From AC-32 sp963719275 (lineage in GTDB: Bacteria > Actinomycetota > Thermoleophilia > Gaiellales > Gaiellaceae): DNA of 64,000 nt. The notes under the pieces are model-generated. The model saw only the letters and a program-made list of their open reading frames with translations. It had not been told where the DNA came from and made no database searches. Each line of letters opens with the position of its first letter. Position 1 is the first letter of the stretch. Below are positions 1-9,308 of the stretch, piece by piece. Made by a program: the position numbers and the translations under genes. The stretch is from contig CAVRBT010000005.1 of NCBI GenBank assembly GCA_963719275.1, forward strand, positions 267,026 to 331,025, in the 5' to 3' direction.

Positions 1-1
1 C

Positions 2-148
2 GAAGCAGTCGTGGCCGAGGAGGAGGCGGAGGCCGAGGAGCCGGAGGTGCCCGCCGCCGCGGACGAGGCCGAGGCGGAGCAGGCCCCGGACGACGCGTTC
101 GACCGCGCCGCCGACGCCGCCGACGTCGGCGACCAGCCCAGGCCGTAA
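2..148 (+). CDS. C-terminal tail of an acidic protein (5' partial)
   Basis: An open frame enters from the left edge and ends at TAA 146-148. The visible 48 residues are almost only Ala, Glu, Asp and Pro, so there is no domain to recognise. In many bacteria the gene just before dnaB is rplI (ribosomal protein bL9), and some actinobacterial ribosomal proteins carry acidic Ala/Glu tails, so a bL9 tail is possible. That is inference from gene order only. Same strand as dnaB. Confidence 0.5.
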   Translation, partial: EAVVAEEEAEAEEPEVPAAADEAEAEQAPDDAFDRAADAADVGDQPRP

Positions 149-166
149 CAAAAGCGCACAGGCTTC

Positions 167-192
167 TCCACAGGCGGACGCATGCCTGTGGA
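167..192. terminator. Perfect 9-bp inverted repeat upstream of dnaB
   Basis: TCCACAGGC (167-175) and GCCTGTGGA (184-192) form a perfect stem around an 8-nt loop, 18 nt after the stop of the preceding gene. It has no U-tract, so factor-independent termination is uncertain. The left arm overlaps TTCTCCACA (164-172), one mismatch from the TTATCCACA DnaA box. The 222-nt gap before dnaB holds nothing else I can identify. Confidence 0.35.
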
Positions 193-370
193 TTTCGAGA
201 AGAACTTTCCGCTCGGAGCGCCCTTTTCACCCACAGGTGCCGTCCGGGGGTGCTGGGAACCTGTGTTCCCTTATGCCTGCAAACCGGCTGCTGCTGACCC
301 GTCCGGGCCTGTCGAAAGTGCCGTCGTCCAGACCTTCCCCGGCCGCGCCGGGAGTTGTTGGATAACGCGA

Positions 371-1720
371 ATGGCCCAGCTCGCCCAGGCGTCGCAGACC
401 GCCCCGGTCCCGCCGCAGAATCTCGAGGCCGAGGAGTCGGTCCTTGGCGCGATGATGCTCTCCCCAGGCGCGATCGGGGCGGTCAGCGAGGTGCTCGACG
501 CAAGCGACTTCTACCGCGAGAGCCACGCCGTCATCTACCGGGCTGCGCTGGCGCTGTACGCGAAGGGCGAGCCCGTCGACGCGATCACGCTCGTCGACGA
601 GCTGGAAGAACGTGGCGAGCTCGAGGGGGCGGGCGGCCGCGTCCGCATCCACGAGCTTGCAGCGCTCGTCCCCGCGAGCGCAAACGCCGGGCACTACGCC
701 CGGATCGTGCGCGAGATGGCGACCCTCCGCGGCCTGATTCGGGCGGGCGGTGAGATCGCCCATCTCGGCTGGGAGCGGCCGGGAGAGACGACCGACCTCG
801 TCGACCGCGCGGAGCAGGTCGTCTTCGACCTCTCGCAGTCCCGCGTGTCGAGCGAGTTCAGCCACATCGAGGAGCTGCTGAAGGACAGCTTCGAGCGGAT
901 CACCGCCCTCTACGAAGCCGGCGCGGACGTCACCGGGACGCCGTCCGGCTTTCGCGACCTCGACCGGCTCACCTCAGGCTTCCAGCCGGGGAACCTGATC
1001 ATCGTCGCCGCCCGCCCGAGCATGGGCAAGTCGGGCCTCGGCCTCTGCATGGCCGCGAACCTCGCCGTTCGCGCCGAGGTGCCGACAGCGCTGTTCACGC
1101 TCGAGATGTCGAAGGCCGAGGTGACGCAGCGGCTGATGTGCAGCGAGGCGAAGGTCGAGTCGCAGCGCCTTCGCACCGGCAAGCTCGGCGCCGACGACTG
1201 GCCGCGGCTCACGGCCGCCTGCGACCGCCTCGCGAAGGCCCCGATCTACGTCGACGACCAGGGCTCGATCACGATGATGGAGATCCGCTCGAAGGCCCGG
1301 CGGCTGAAGTCCCGCGAGTCCAGCCTCGGGCTGATCATCGTCGACTACCTGCAGCTGATGACGTCTGGCTCGAATGTCGAGAGCCGCGTGCAGGAGGTCT
1401 CGCAGATCTCGCGCTCGCTGAAGATCCTCGCGCGCGACCTCGACGTCCCGATCCTCGCGATGTCGCAGCTCTCGCGCGCGGTCGAGCAGCGCCACGACAA
1501 GCGTCCGATCCTCTCCGACCTGCGTGAGTCCGGCTCGATCGAGCAGGACGCCGACCTCGTGATGTTCATCTACCGCGACGAGTACTACAACGACGAGTCC
1601 GACCAGCAGGGCCTCGCCGAGGTGCACCTCGCGAAGCACCGCAACGGGCCCACCGACACCGTGAAGCTCTCGTTCCTGAAGCGGTACGCGAAGTTCGCGG
1701 ACCTGGCGCCGTCCCAGTAG
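371..1720 (+). CDS. dnaB: Replicative DNA helicase DnaB
   Basis: Hexameric 5'-3' helicase that unwinds DNA at the replication fork. The 449 residues show the N-terminal DnaB domain (NLEAEESVLGAMM near the start), then the RecA-like ATPase with Walker A ARPSMGKSG, Walker B LIIVDYLQL and the DLRESGSIEQDADLV region. Length fits the family (about 440-470). I chose the ATG at 371 because the conserved N-terminus begins there; an in-frame ATG at 182 would add 63 residues without family character. No intein is present. The start lies 7 nt after TTGGAT (358-363), a weak match to the leaderless pattern seen elsewhere. Confidence 0.96.
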   Translation: MAQLAQASQTAPVPPQNLEAEESVLGAMMLSPGAIGAVSEVLDASDFYRESHAVIYRAALALYAKGEPVDAITLVDELEERGELEGAGGRVRIHELAALVPASANAGHYARIVREMATLRGLIRAGGEIAHLGWERPGETTDLVDRAEQVVFDLSQSRVSSEFSHIEELLKDSFERITALYEAGADVTGTPSGFRDLDRLTSGFQPGNLIIVAARPSMGKSGLGLCMAANLAVRAEVPTALFTLEMSKAEVTQRLMCSEAKVESQRLRTGKLGADDWPRLTAACDRLAKAPIYVDDQGSITMMEIRSKARRLKSRESSLGLIIVDYLQLMTSGSNVESRVQEVSQISRSLKILARDLDVPILAMSQLSRAVEQRHDKRPILSDLRESGSIEQDADLVMFIYRDEYYNDESDQQGLAEVHLAKHRNGPTDTVKLSFLKRYAKFADLAPSQ

Positions 1721-1751
1721 CCGTTATGTCCTCGCACATCCCGCCCATTCA

Positions 1752-1813
1752 TTTCAGACGCGCGTCCGAGCAAAGCCCGCACGCGCTGGAATCGGCGTCG
1801 CAAGCGCCGCCTC
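1752..1813 (-). repeat. Two-hairpin REP-like element, copy A
   Basis: Read on the minus strand it starts GAGGCGGCGCTTGCGACGCC, continues with a long GC hairpin around GGGCTTTGC and ends GTCTGAAA. It matches copies at 30037, 45931 and 54389 in order and spacing of two stem-loops. This copy has some mismatched pairs. It fills the gap between dnaB and the small ORF at 1815. Confidence 0.6.
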
Positions 1814-1814
1814 G

Positions 1815-2045
1815 GTGATGGTCGAGCAAACCGTCGTGCTCCTGGCCCGCACCACCTCGTTCACGGTGGTCTGCCAGGCGTGCGCGGAGCTCGACGAGCG
1901 CGGCGAGCACCTCGCGCACACCGCGCAGGGCGCGCTGCGGCTCGAGCAGGACCTCGGCTGGACGACGTGCCCGCGCGGGCACCGCATCCGCCTCATCCGG
2001 GCAGGTGCCGCGGTCGCGGCCGAGGCGACGACACCACTCTGGTAG
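1815..2045 (+). CDS. Small Cys-containing protein of unknown function
   Basis: Unrecognised 76-residue protein. It has a CQAC pair near residue 21 and a later CPRGH motif, which could form a Cys-rich zinc knuckle such as the start of a zinc ribbon, and no membrane segment. GTG 1815 and ATG 1818 are both possible starts. Support comes from codon-like composition and the CxxC/CPRGH spacing; the function is not known. It sits alone between repeat copy A and the purA array. A strong hairpin follows at 2078. Confidence 0.5.
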   Translation: MMVEQTVVLLARTTSFTVVCQACAELDERGEHLAHTAQGALRLEQDLGWTTCPRGHRIRLIRAGAAVAAEATTPLW

Positions 2046-2077
2046 CGCGCGGCGGGCCTTTCCCCCCTCGCCCCGCG

Positions 2078-2101
2078 AGCCGTGACCCTTCGGTCACGGC
2101 T
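2078..2101. terminator. 10-bp hairpin after the small ORF
   Basis: AGCCGTGACC and GGTCACGGCT pair perfectly around a CTTC loop, 33 nt after the stop at 2045. There is no U-run, so it may end transcription only with help, but it separates the small ORF from the purA leader. Confidence 0.4.
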
Positions 2102-2140
2102 GCCCACTGACAGCCGACAGGATCAGGCACACTCCGGCAC

Positions 2141-2641
2141 GTGCCTGCGACCGTGATCGCCGGGGCGCTGAGGCGCCCGCTTGTCGGGCGCCGTTTCGAG
2201 GAGGTGCGGGCTTTGCCCGCGCGTCCGGCCCAAGTCCACTGCGCGCCGGGGGAGGCTCGATGCCCGCCACCGTCGTCGTAGGCGCGCCGAGGCGCCCGCT
2301 TGTCGGCGCCGTTTGGAGGAGGTGCGGGCTTTGCCCGCGCGTCCGGCCCAAGTCCACTGCGCGCCGGGGGAGGCTCGATGCCCGCCACCGTCGTCGTAGG
2401 CGCGCCGAGGCGCCCGCTTGTCGGCGCCGTTTGGAGGAGGTGCGGGCTTTGCCCGCGCGTCCGGCCCAAGTCCACTGCGCGCCGGGGGAGGCTCGATGCC
2501 CGCCACCGTCGTCGTAGGCGCGCCGAGGCGCCCGCTTGTCGGGCGCCGTTTGGAGGAGGTGCGGGCTTTGCCCGCGCGTCCGGCCCAAGTCCACTGCGCG
2601 CCGGGGGAGGCTCGATGCCCGCCACCGTCGTCGTAGGCGCG
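2141..2641 (+). repeat. Tandem array of ~118-bp units repeating the purA start region
   Basis: Four near-identical units, and a degenerate fifth at the left edge, each hold GAGGCGCCCG-type and GCGGGC/GCCCGC hairpins, a GGGGGAGG ribosome site and a start codon with the first nine purA codons (MPATVVVGA). Starts lie at 2141 (GTG, degenerate), 2260, 2378, 2496 and 2615; spacing is 119, 118, 118 and 119. Only the 2615 copy continues into QWGDEGKGK. The ATG at 2378 is in frame with purA and open, giving a 79-residue extension; 2260 and 2496 are out of frame. The hairpins resemble the dispersed REP-like family. Confidence 0.9.
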
Positions 2642-3913
2642 CAGTGGGGCGACGAGGGGAAGGGCAAGATCGTCGACCTGCTGGCGCAACACTCGGATTT
2701 CGTCTGCCGCTATCAGGGCGGTCCGAACGCGGGGCACACGATCGTTACCGGCGGCGAGAAGTTCAAGTTCCACCACATGCCGTCGGGAATCCTGCACGGC
2801 AAGGAGTGCGTCCTCGGCGCGGGGTGCGTGATCGACCCGGAGGTGTTCGTCCGCGAGCTCGACGAGCTCGAGGCGCGGGGGATCTCGACCGGCTTCGTGC
2901 GCGTCTCGGGCGAGGCGCACCTGATCATGCCGTGGCACGTCGCGATCGACCAGGGCTCCGAGCGGCGACTGGGCAAGCTGCAGATCGGGACGACGAAGCG
3001 CGGCATCGGGCCCGCCTACGCCGACAAGGCGGCGCGCCTCGGAATCCGCGTCCAGGACCTGCTCGAACCGAAGATCCTGCGCCAGAAGATCGAGGTGGCG
3101 CTCGCCGAGAAGAACGTCTGGCTGGAGCGTGTCTACGGCGCGGAGCCGCTGGAGCTCGAGGAGCTCGCGGCCCGCTACGAGGAGTTCGCGCAGCGGCTGC
3201 GGCCGTACGTCGCGGACACGTCGCTGCTCGTCGACCACGCGCTGCGTGACGGGCGGTTCGTGCTGCTCGAGGGCGCGCAGGGGACCCTGCTCGACCTCGA
3301 CCATGGGACGTACCCCTTCGTCACCTCGTCGGGGACCGTGGCCGGTGCCGCGGCCGTCGGCGTCGGGATCGGCCCGAACCGGATCGACGCGATCATCGGC
3401 GTCGCCAAGGCGTACGTGACGCGGGTGGGCGAAGGCCCGTTCCCGACCGAGATCGACGGCGCCGACCAGGAGCGGGTGCGAGAGCTGGGCGCCGAGTACG
3501 GGACCACCACGGGGCGGCAGCGCCGCTGCGGCTGGCTCGATCTCGTCGCTTTGCGTTACGCCGTGCGGCTGAATGGCATCACGTCGCTGGCGCTGACGAA
3601 GCTCGACGTGCTCTCCGCGTTCGCCGAGCTGCCGGTCTGCGTGCGCTACCGGCTACGCGACGGCACCGAGACGGCGGACTTCCCGGCGCATCAGAGCGAC
3701 TTCCACCACTGCCGGCCGGTCTACGAGACGCTGCCGGGCTGGGAGGAGCCGCTCGACGAGGTGACAGAGCTCGACGCGCTGCCCGGGAACGCGCGGCGCT
3801 ACGTCGAGTTCGTCGAGCGCGAGCTCGAGGTGCCCGTGTCGCTGATCGGCACCGGCGCGGAGCGGGAGCGGGTGCTCTCGCCGGGATCCCTCGAGGCGCT
3901 GGCGCGGCCCTAG
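2615..3913 (+). CDS. purA: Adenylosuccinate synthetase
   Basis: Joins IMP and aspartate using GTP to make adenylosuccinate, the first committed step to AMP. The 432-residue protein starts MPATVVVGAQWGDEGKGK, the GTP-binding loop typical of the family, and carries GPNAGHT, the GTTKRGIGPAY region and TTTGRQRRCGW. Length is normal. ATG 2615 is chosen because it gives the canonical N-terminus and follows GGGGGAGG; identical start regions lie upstream in the tandem array. Its TAG stop shares the palindrome CTAG (3910-3913) with the convergent methyltransferase gene. Confidence 0.97.
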   Translation: MPATVVVGAQWGDEGKGKIVDLLAQHSDFVCRYQGGPNAGHTIVTGGEKFKFHHMPSGILHGKECVLGAGCVIDPEVFVRELDELEARGISTGFVRVSGEAHLIMPWHVAIDQGSERRLGKLQIGTTKRGIGPAYADKAARLGIRVQDLLEPKILRQKIEVALAEKNVWLERVYGAEPLELEELAARYEEFAQRLRPYVADTSLLVDHALRDGRFVLLEGAQGTLLDLDHGTYPFVTSSGTVAGAAAVGVGIGPNRIDAIIGVAKAYVTRVGEGPFPTEIDGADQERVRELGAEYGTTTGRQRRCGWLDLVALRYAVRLNGITSLALTKLDVLSAFAELPVCVRYRLRDGTETADFPAHQSDFHHCRPVYETLPGWEEPLDEVTELDALPGNARRYVEFVERELEVPVSLIGTGAERERVLSPGSLEALARP

Positions 3914-4674
3914 CCGGTCACCCGGCCGCGCGCAGCCCCCGCCCGCGCGGAGAGCGTGAGGCCACCGGTCGGCTCACCGAGCCGACGCCGGTACTCCTGG
4001 CGCAGCGCCTCCTGCCGCTCGGCCGGGAGTGACACGACGTACTCGCCCGCTGGCCCGACACCCAACAGGAACGTGTCCCAGAGCTCGTCGAAGTCCTCGT
4101 ACGCGGCCGAGACCTCGATCGGCCCGGCCTCGACGTCCTCGAGCCCGAGCTCGCGCCAGAGCGCGTCGAGCTCCTCGAGGTTCCCGAACGAGCGGGTCTC
4201 GCCCGAGAGGTCGTGGTCGAGCTCACACGCCGTTTCCCAGTAGACGCGCAGCATCTCCATCCCGCCGGCGAAATCCCACGAGCTCGCGGCGACGACGCCG
4301 CCCGGCCGGGTCACGCGAGCCATCTCCGCGACGCCGGCCGCCGGGTCGTCCATGAAGTGGATCACGAGCTGGGCAACGGCCGCGTCGAACGAGTCGTCCG
4401 GCCAGGGCAGCGCCTCCGCCTTGCCCTGCTTCAACTCGGCACCGGGCAATCGCTCCACGCATGCTGCGAGGAGCGGCGAGGGGTCGACGCCCGAGACCCG
4501 CTCGGCGCCGACGCGGTCCGCGAGCTCCTCGGTAAGGACGCCCGAGCCGCACCCGACGTCGAGCACGCGCTGCCCGGCCTCGACGCCGGCGAAGTCGGCA
4601 AACGCGGACGCGAGCGGGCGCGAGTAGCGGCCCATGAAGCGGTCGTAGGCGTCACCCGAGACGGCGAAGCTCAT
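3910..4674 (-). CDS. Class I SAM-dependent methyltransferase
   Basis: A 254-residue Rossmann methyltransferase of unknown substrate. Motif I VLDVGCGSGVLTEEL lies near residue 40, followed by SGVDPSP, an acidic motif II and the LPWPDDSFDAA and TRPGGVV blocks of the UbiE/MenG-like type. ATG 4674 opens inside the 3' end of mobA, with 23 nt of overlap, so it is probably the last gene of an fdhD-mobA operon. The link to molybdenum cofactor metabolism is inferred from context only. The stop shares CTAG with purA. Confidence 0.85.
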   Translation of the reverse strand: MSFAVSGDAYDRFMGRYSRPLASAFADFAGVEAGQRVLDVGCGSGVLTEELADRVGAERVSGVDPSPLLAACVERLPGAELKQGKAEALPWPDDSFDAAVAQLVIHFMDDPAAGVAEMARVTRPGGVVAASSWDFAGGMEMLRVYWETACELDHDLSGETRSFGNLEELDALWRELGLEDVEAGPIEVSAAYEDFDELWDTFLLGVGPAGEYVVSLPAERQEALRQEYRRRLGEPTGGLTLSARAGAARGRVTG

Positions 4675-5188
4675 CCGGCGTATTCACGTTGGCGAGAAGC
4701 GCGGCGTCAACCTCGATCCGCGTGGTGTCGAGCTCGTCGAGCGCTTCGTGCAGCGCGAGCCGGCCCTCGTGGAGGCGCCGTTCGAGCACCGGCAGGGCGC
4801 TGCGCGCGAACGCCGCGGGGAGTGGGTCGGTGATGGGAGCCGACGCGTCGGCACAGGCGGCCGCGAGCTCGCGCAGCAGGTCGGCGGTCACGAGCGGGGT
4901 GTCGACGGGGAGCATGACCGCGACCGGGCTCGATACTGCGCGAAGGCCGGCCACGATGCCGGCGAGAGCGGCGCGCGTCTCGCTTCCGTCGTCGAGCAGG
5001 TCGAACGGCAGGTCGAGCCCGTCGCCGCGCTTGCCGACCGCGAGCCGCTCGTCGCACGCCTCGCCGAGGCTGCGCCAGCCGCGGGCGGCGAGCGTCTCGT
5101 CACCGAGCCGCGCGAGCGCCTTCGGCGAGCCGAAACGGGTGCTGGCGCCGCCGACGAGCAGAACGCCCGTCAGGCGAGGACGCGCCAC
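4652..5188 (-). CDS. mobA: Molybdenum cofactor guanylyltransferase-like protein
   Basis: MobA-type nucleotidyltransferase that attaches a nucleotide to molybdopterin. The 178 residues contain LLVGGASTRFGSPKA, the GGxSxRxGxxKA nucleotide-binding loop, and PVDTPLV, the metal-binding DxP motif. The GTG start at 5188 lies within the end of fdhD (19-nt overlap). The frame is open further upstream but that part is antisense-like and unrelated. The partner fdhD supports a role in formate dehydrogenase or another molybdoenzyme. It could also be an MocA-type transferase; the family is clear, the exact product less so. Confidence 0.85.
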   Translation of the reverse strand: MARPRLTGVLLVGGASTRFGSPKALARLGDETLAARGWRSLGEACDERLAVGKRGDGLDLPFDLLDDGSETRAALAGIVAGLRAVSSPVAVMLPVDTPLVTADLLRELAAACADASAPITDPLPAAFARSALPVLERRLHEGRLALHEALDELDTTRIEVDAALLANVNTPDELRRLG

Positions 5189-5970
5189 GGCTCGGTGTAC
5201 ACGTTGAGGCGGCCGCCGCGAGCGAAGCCGCAGAGCGTCAGACCGCGGTCGGCGGCGAGCTCGACGGCCAGGCTGGAAGGAGCGCCGACGGCCACGAGGA
5301 TCGGGCAGCCGGCGACAGCCGCCTTCTGCACGAGCTCGAACGAGAGCCGGCCGCTGACGCAGAGCACGGCCTGGGAGAGCGGAAGGCGATCCTCGCGGAA
5401 GGCCCAGCCGACGACCTTGTCCATCGCGTTGTGGCGGCCGACGTCCTCGCGGAGGCAGAGCAGTTCGCCGCCCGCGTCGAAGAGGCCGGTCGCGTGCAGC
5501 CCGCCGGTGGCGGCGAAGGCGGGCTGGGCGGCTCGCAGGTGCTCCGGGAGCGCCGCGAGCACGTCGGCGCCAATCGTCAGCTCGCTCTTGACGCGGGGCG
5601 ACTCGACCGCGACCGCCTCGAGCGCGCCCTTGCCGCAGACTCCGCAGGAGGAGGACGTGTAGAAGCTGCGCTGGAGCCGCTCCGAGTCGAAGGCGGGTGC
5701 CTCGACCTCGACCGTGTTGGCCGCCAGGTCCGCCGGCGGTGACGCCGCGACCGGCTCGAGCCCCTCCGAAAGACAGAACCCGAGCGCGAGCTCCTCGTCG
5801 TGCCCGGGCGTCCGCATGGTGACTGCGACCGGCCGGCCGCCGATGCGGATCTCCAGCGGCTCCTCGACCGCGACCTGGTCGGGCTCGCTCGTGCCTTGAG
5901 GCAGTCGCAGCACCTCGACGCGCGATGCCGAGTACGGCGGCGCCTCGAGCGCGTCCTTCTCGGCGCTCAT
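5170..5970 (-). CDS. fdhD: Formate dehydrogenase accessory sulfurtransferase FdhD
   Basis: Transfers sulfur from IscS to the molybdenum cofactor of formate dehydrogenases. The 266 residues carry SSCGVCGKGALEA with the conserved CxxC pair (the first Cys is in a TSSSCG context) and the signature REDVGRHNAMDKVVG. It is the first gene of the minus-strand group fdhD-mobA-methyltransferase. ATG 5970 follows TACCCT by 7 nt, the leaderless arrangement. No formate dehydrogenase subunit lies in the window. Confidence 0.95.
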   Translation of the reverse strand: MSAEKDALEAPPYSASRVEVLRLPQGTSEPDQVAVEEPLEIRIGGRPVAVTMRTPGHDEELALGFCLSEGLEPVAASPPADLAANTVEVEAPAFDSERLQRSFYTSSSCGVCGKGALEAVAVESPRVKSELTIGADVLAALPEHLRAAQPAFAATGGLHATGLFDAGGELLCLREDVGRHNAMDKVVGWAFREDRLPLSQAVLCVSGRLSFELVQKAAVAGCPILVAVGAPSSLAVELAADRGLTLCGFARGGRLNVYTEPWRVLA

Positions 5971-5977
5971 GCGCCGG

Positions 5978-5983
5978 AGGGTA
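5978..5983 (-). promoter_or_regulatory. Leaderless -10 element for fdhD
   Basis: TACCCT on the minus strand, 7 nt before ATG 5970. Confidence 0.5.
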
Positions 5984-6163
5984 CCCCGCAGCCGTCACAC
6001 ATCCGCGACACTCCCGGGACAGACACGCGCGCCGGCCCCAACTACGATCGCCTTCGGGAGGAGGCCGGGCGAACCTTCTACCAGGAGCCTCCCCCGAGCG
6101 GCGGATCGCGTACGGCCCTCAACTGCCGCGCGGGGCCATCCGTGAAAACGCCGCCGGCCGCAG

Positions 6164-6169
6164 TACACT
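6164..6169 (+). promoter_or_regulatory. Leaderless -10 element for purD
   Basis: TACACT, 7 nt before GTG 6177. GTGAAA lies 16 nt further upstream as a possible -35. The rest of the 206-nt gap (5971-6176) contains only an imperfect GGGAGG/CCTCCC dyad. Confidence 0.6.
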
Positions 6170-6176
6170 CGCCGCC

Positions 6177-7400
6177 GTGAAGGCGCTGATCGTGGGGTCG
6201 GGGGCCCGGGAGCACGCGCTCGTGTGGAAGCTCGGCCAGAGCCCGGCCCTCGACGAACTGCACGCCGCTCCGGGAAACCCCGGCATCGCGGCACTGGGCA
6301 CGTGTCACCCGGTGCGTGCAGAGGACGGCGAGGGGTTGCTCTCGCTCTGTACAGCGCTCGGAATCGACCTCGCCGTCGTCGGCCCTGAGGCCCCGCTGGT
6401 CGCCGGGCTGGCCGACACGCTTCGGCACGCGGGGGTCGTGGTGTTCGGGCCGACGCGTGCTGCCGCACGGATCGAGGGCTCGAAGGCCTTCGCCAAGGAC
6501 GTGCTCGAGACAGCGGGCGTTCCGACCGCGAGACGGCTCGCGGTCGCGAGGCCGCCGTGCGTCGTCAAGGTCGACGGGCTCGCCGCGGGCAAGGGCGTCT
6601 TCGTCTGTCGCACGGAGGAAGAGCTCGATGAGGGTCTCGCCGCCGCGGCAACACTCGGCGGCGACATCCTCGTGGAAGAGCTGCTCGAGGGAGAGGAGGT
6701 GTCGCTGTTCGCGATCAGCGACGGATCGAGGGCGGTCGGGCTGACGCCGGCGCAGGACTTCAAGCGGATCGGCGATCACGACACGGGGCCGAACACCGGC
6801 GGGATGGGCGCCTATTCGCCGGTACCCGGTGTCAGTGAGCCGGAGGTCGACGAGCTTCTCGAACGTGTCCACCGGCCGGTGCTGGCGGAGCTTGCGCGGC
6901 GAGGGACACCGTTCTCGGGGCTGCTGTACGCGGGGCTGATGCTCACAGCGGACGGGCCGCGGGTGCTCGAGTTCAACTGCCGCTTCGGCGATCCCGAGAC
7001 CCAGTCGGTGCTGCCGCGCGTCGACGGCGACCTGCTGCCGCTGCTGTGGGGCGCCGCCACCGGTGAGCTTCGTGCCGAGGCGTCGGTGCAGGACAACGCG
7101 GCGGTAACGGTCGTGGTGGCTGGGGCGGGCTACCCCAAGCGCTCCGACAGCGGCACGCCGATCGAGGGCGTCGAGGACGCCGAGGCGACCGGGGCGCTCG
7201 TCTTCCACGCGGGAACCGCCCTGCACGACGGCCGGCTCGTGACGAGCGGCGGGCGCGTGCTGGCGGTCACGGCAACGGGCGCCGACGTCGGCGCGGCGCG
7301 CGCGCTCGCCTACGACGCCGTGAGCCGGATCTCGTTCGCCGGCATGCAGTATCGCCGCGACATCGCGTTGTCGGCTGCGGAGGGGCATGTCCGCAGCTGA
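6177..7400 (+). CDS. purD: Phosphoribosylamine-glycine ligase
   Basis: ATP-grasp enzyme joining phosphoribosylamine and glycine to GAR, step 2 of purine synthesis. The 407-residue protein begins VKALIVGSGAREHALVWKL, the family N-terminus, then shows the ATP-grasp core (VVKVDGLAAGKGV) and metal-binding LEFNCRFGDPETQ. GTG 6177 is fixed by homology and by TACACT 7 nt upstream, suggesting a leaderless mRNA. It overlaps purE by 14 nt, so the two are co-transcribed. Confidence 0.96.
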   Translation: MKALIVGSGAREHALVWKLGQSPALDELHAAPGNPGIAALGTCHPVRAEDGEGLLSLCTALGIDLAVVGPEAPLVAGLADTLRHAGVVVFGPTRAAARIEGSKAFAKDVLETAGVPTARRLAVARPPCVVKVDGLAAGKGVFVCRTEEELDEGLAAAATLGGDILVEELLEGEEVSLFAISDGSRAVGLTPAQDFKRIGDHDTGPNTGGMGAYSPVPGVSEPEVDELLERVHRPVLAELARRGTPFSGLLYAGLMLTADGPRVLEFNCRFGDPETQSVLPRVDGDLLPLLWGAATGELRAEASVQDNAAVTVVVAGAGYPKRSDSGTPIEGVEDAEATGALVFHAGTALHDGRLVTSGGRVLAVTATGADVGAARALAYDAVSRISFAGMQYRRDIALSAAEGHVRS

Positions 7401-7806
7401 GGGCGGGCCGCTGGTCGGGATCCTCGTCGGCTCCGAGTCCGACCGCGAGCGGATGCAGGCGGCGCTAGAGGAGCTGGACGCGCGAGGGATCCCGTGTGAG
7501 CTCGAAGTGCGGTCGGCGCATCGGAACCCGGACGCCGTGGCGGAGTACGCGCGCAGCGCGCGGGAGCGTGGGATACGGGTACTGATCGCGGGTGCGGGGC
7601 TGGCCGCGGCGTTGCCAGGCGCTGTTGCGGCGCACACGGACTTGCCTGTGATCGGCGTCCCGCTGCGCTCGAGCCTGAGCGTGCTCGACGGGCTCGACGC
7701 GCTGCTCTCGATCGCGCAGATGCCGCCGGGCGTCCCGGTCGCCGCGGTCGGCGTGGACAACGCGAAGAACGCGGCCGCGCTCGCGGCCCGGATCCTCGGC
7801 AGCTGA
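7387..7806 (+). CDS. purE: N5-CAIR mutase PurE
   Basis: Class I PurE converts N5-CAIR to CAIR. The 139 residues show GSESDRERM, the SAHRNPD loop with the catalytic His and the AGAGLAAALPGAVAAHT stretch. Length is slightly short of the usual ~160. It starts inside purD. Class I enzymes normally need PurK to make N5-CAIR, and no purK is seen in this window. A structured segment with outer arms GGGTCC/GGACCC follows at 7810-7859. Confidence 0.93.
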   Translation: MSAAEGGPLVGILVGSESDRERMQAALEELDARGIPCELEVRSAHRNPDAVAEYARSARERGIRVLIAGAGLAAALPGAVAAHTDLPVIGVPLRSSLSVLDGLDALLSIAQMPPGVPVAAVGVDNAKNAAALAARILGS

Positions 7807-7809
7807 GCC

Positions 7810-7859
7810 GGGTCCGCGGCGGCTAGGCCGCGCCGAGCAGCGGCAACCGGCGGGACCCA
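7810..7859. terminator. Structured GC-rich segment after purE
   Basis: Outer arms GGGTCC and GGACCC enclose GGCGGC/GCCGCG-type inner pairing. It lies 4 nt after the purE stop and before the separate purB promoter, so it may end the purDE transcript. There is no U-tract. Confidence 0.35.
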
Positions 7860-7978
7860 TCCCTAGCCCCCACCCACCCGGGGTTCTTCGAGGGTGCCAG
7901 ACGAAGTCGCGCGGGTGTGTGACGTGGGTGTGGCGCAGGTGTGTCTCTTCGTCCACGGTCGCCTTCCTCCACGGGCTC

Positions 7979-7984
7979 TAGACT
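7979..7984 (+). promoter_or_regulatory. Leaderless -10 element for purB
   Basis: TAGACT, 7 nt before GTG 7992. Three GGTGTG direct repeats lie upstream (7914, 7927, 7938), spaced 13 and 11 nt. Confidence 0.6.
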
Positions 7985-7991
7985 GCAGCCG

Positions 7992-9300
<1,309 letters not shown>

Positions 9301-9308
<8 letters not shown>

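Noticed and set aside
164..195. Replication origin near dnaB
   Set aside because: Only one near-match DnaA box and no AT-rich unwinding region or dnaA/dnaN genes.
182..370. N-terminal extension of DnaB from ATG 182
   Set aside because: The extra 63 residues do not look like DnaB and cross the inverted repeat; ATG 371 gives the normal N-terminus.
2141..2641. Array near purA considered as a CRISPR
   Set aside because: Units are ~118 bp with no variable spacers, and each contains purA start codons; it is a plain tandem duplication.
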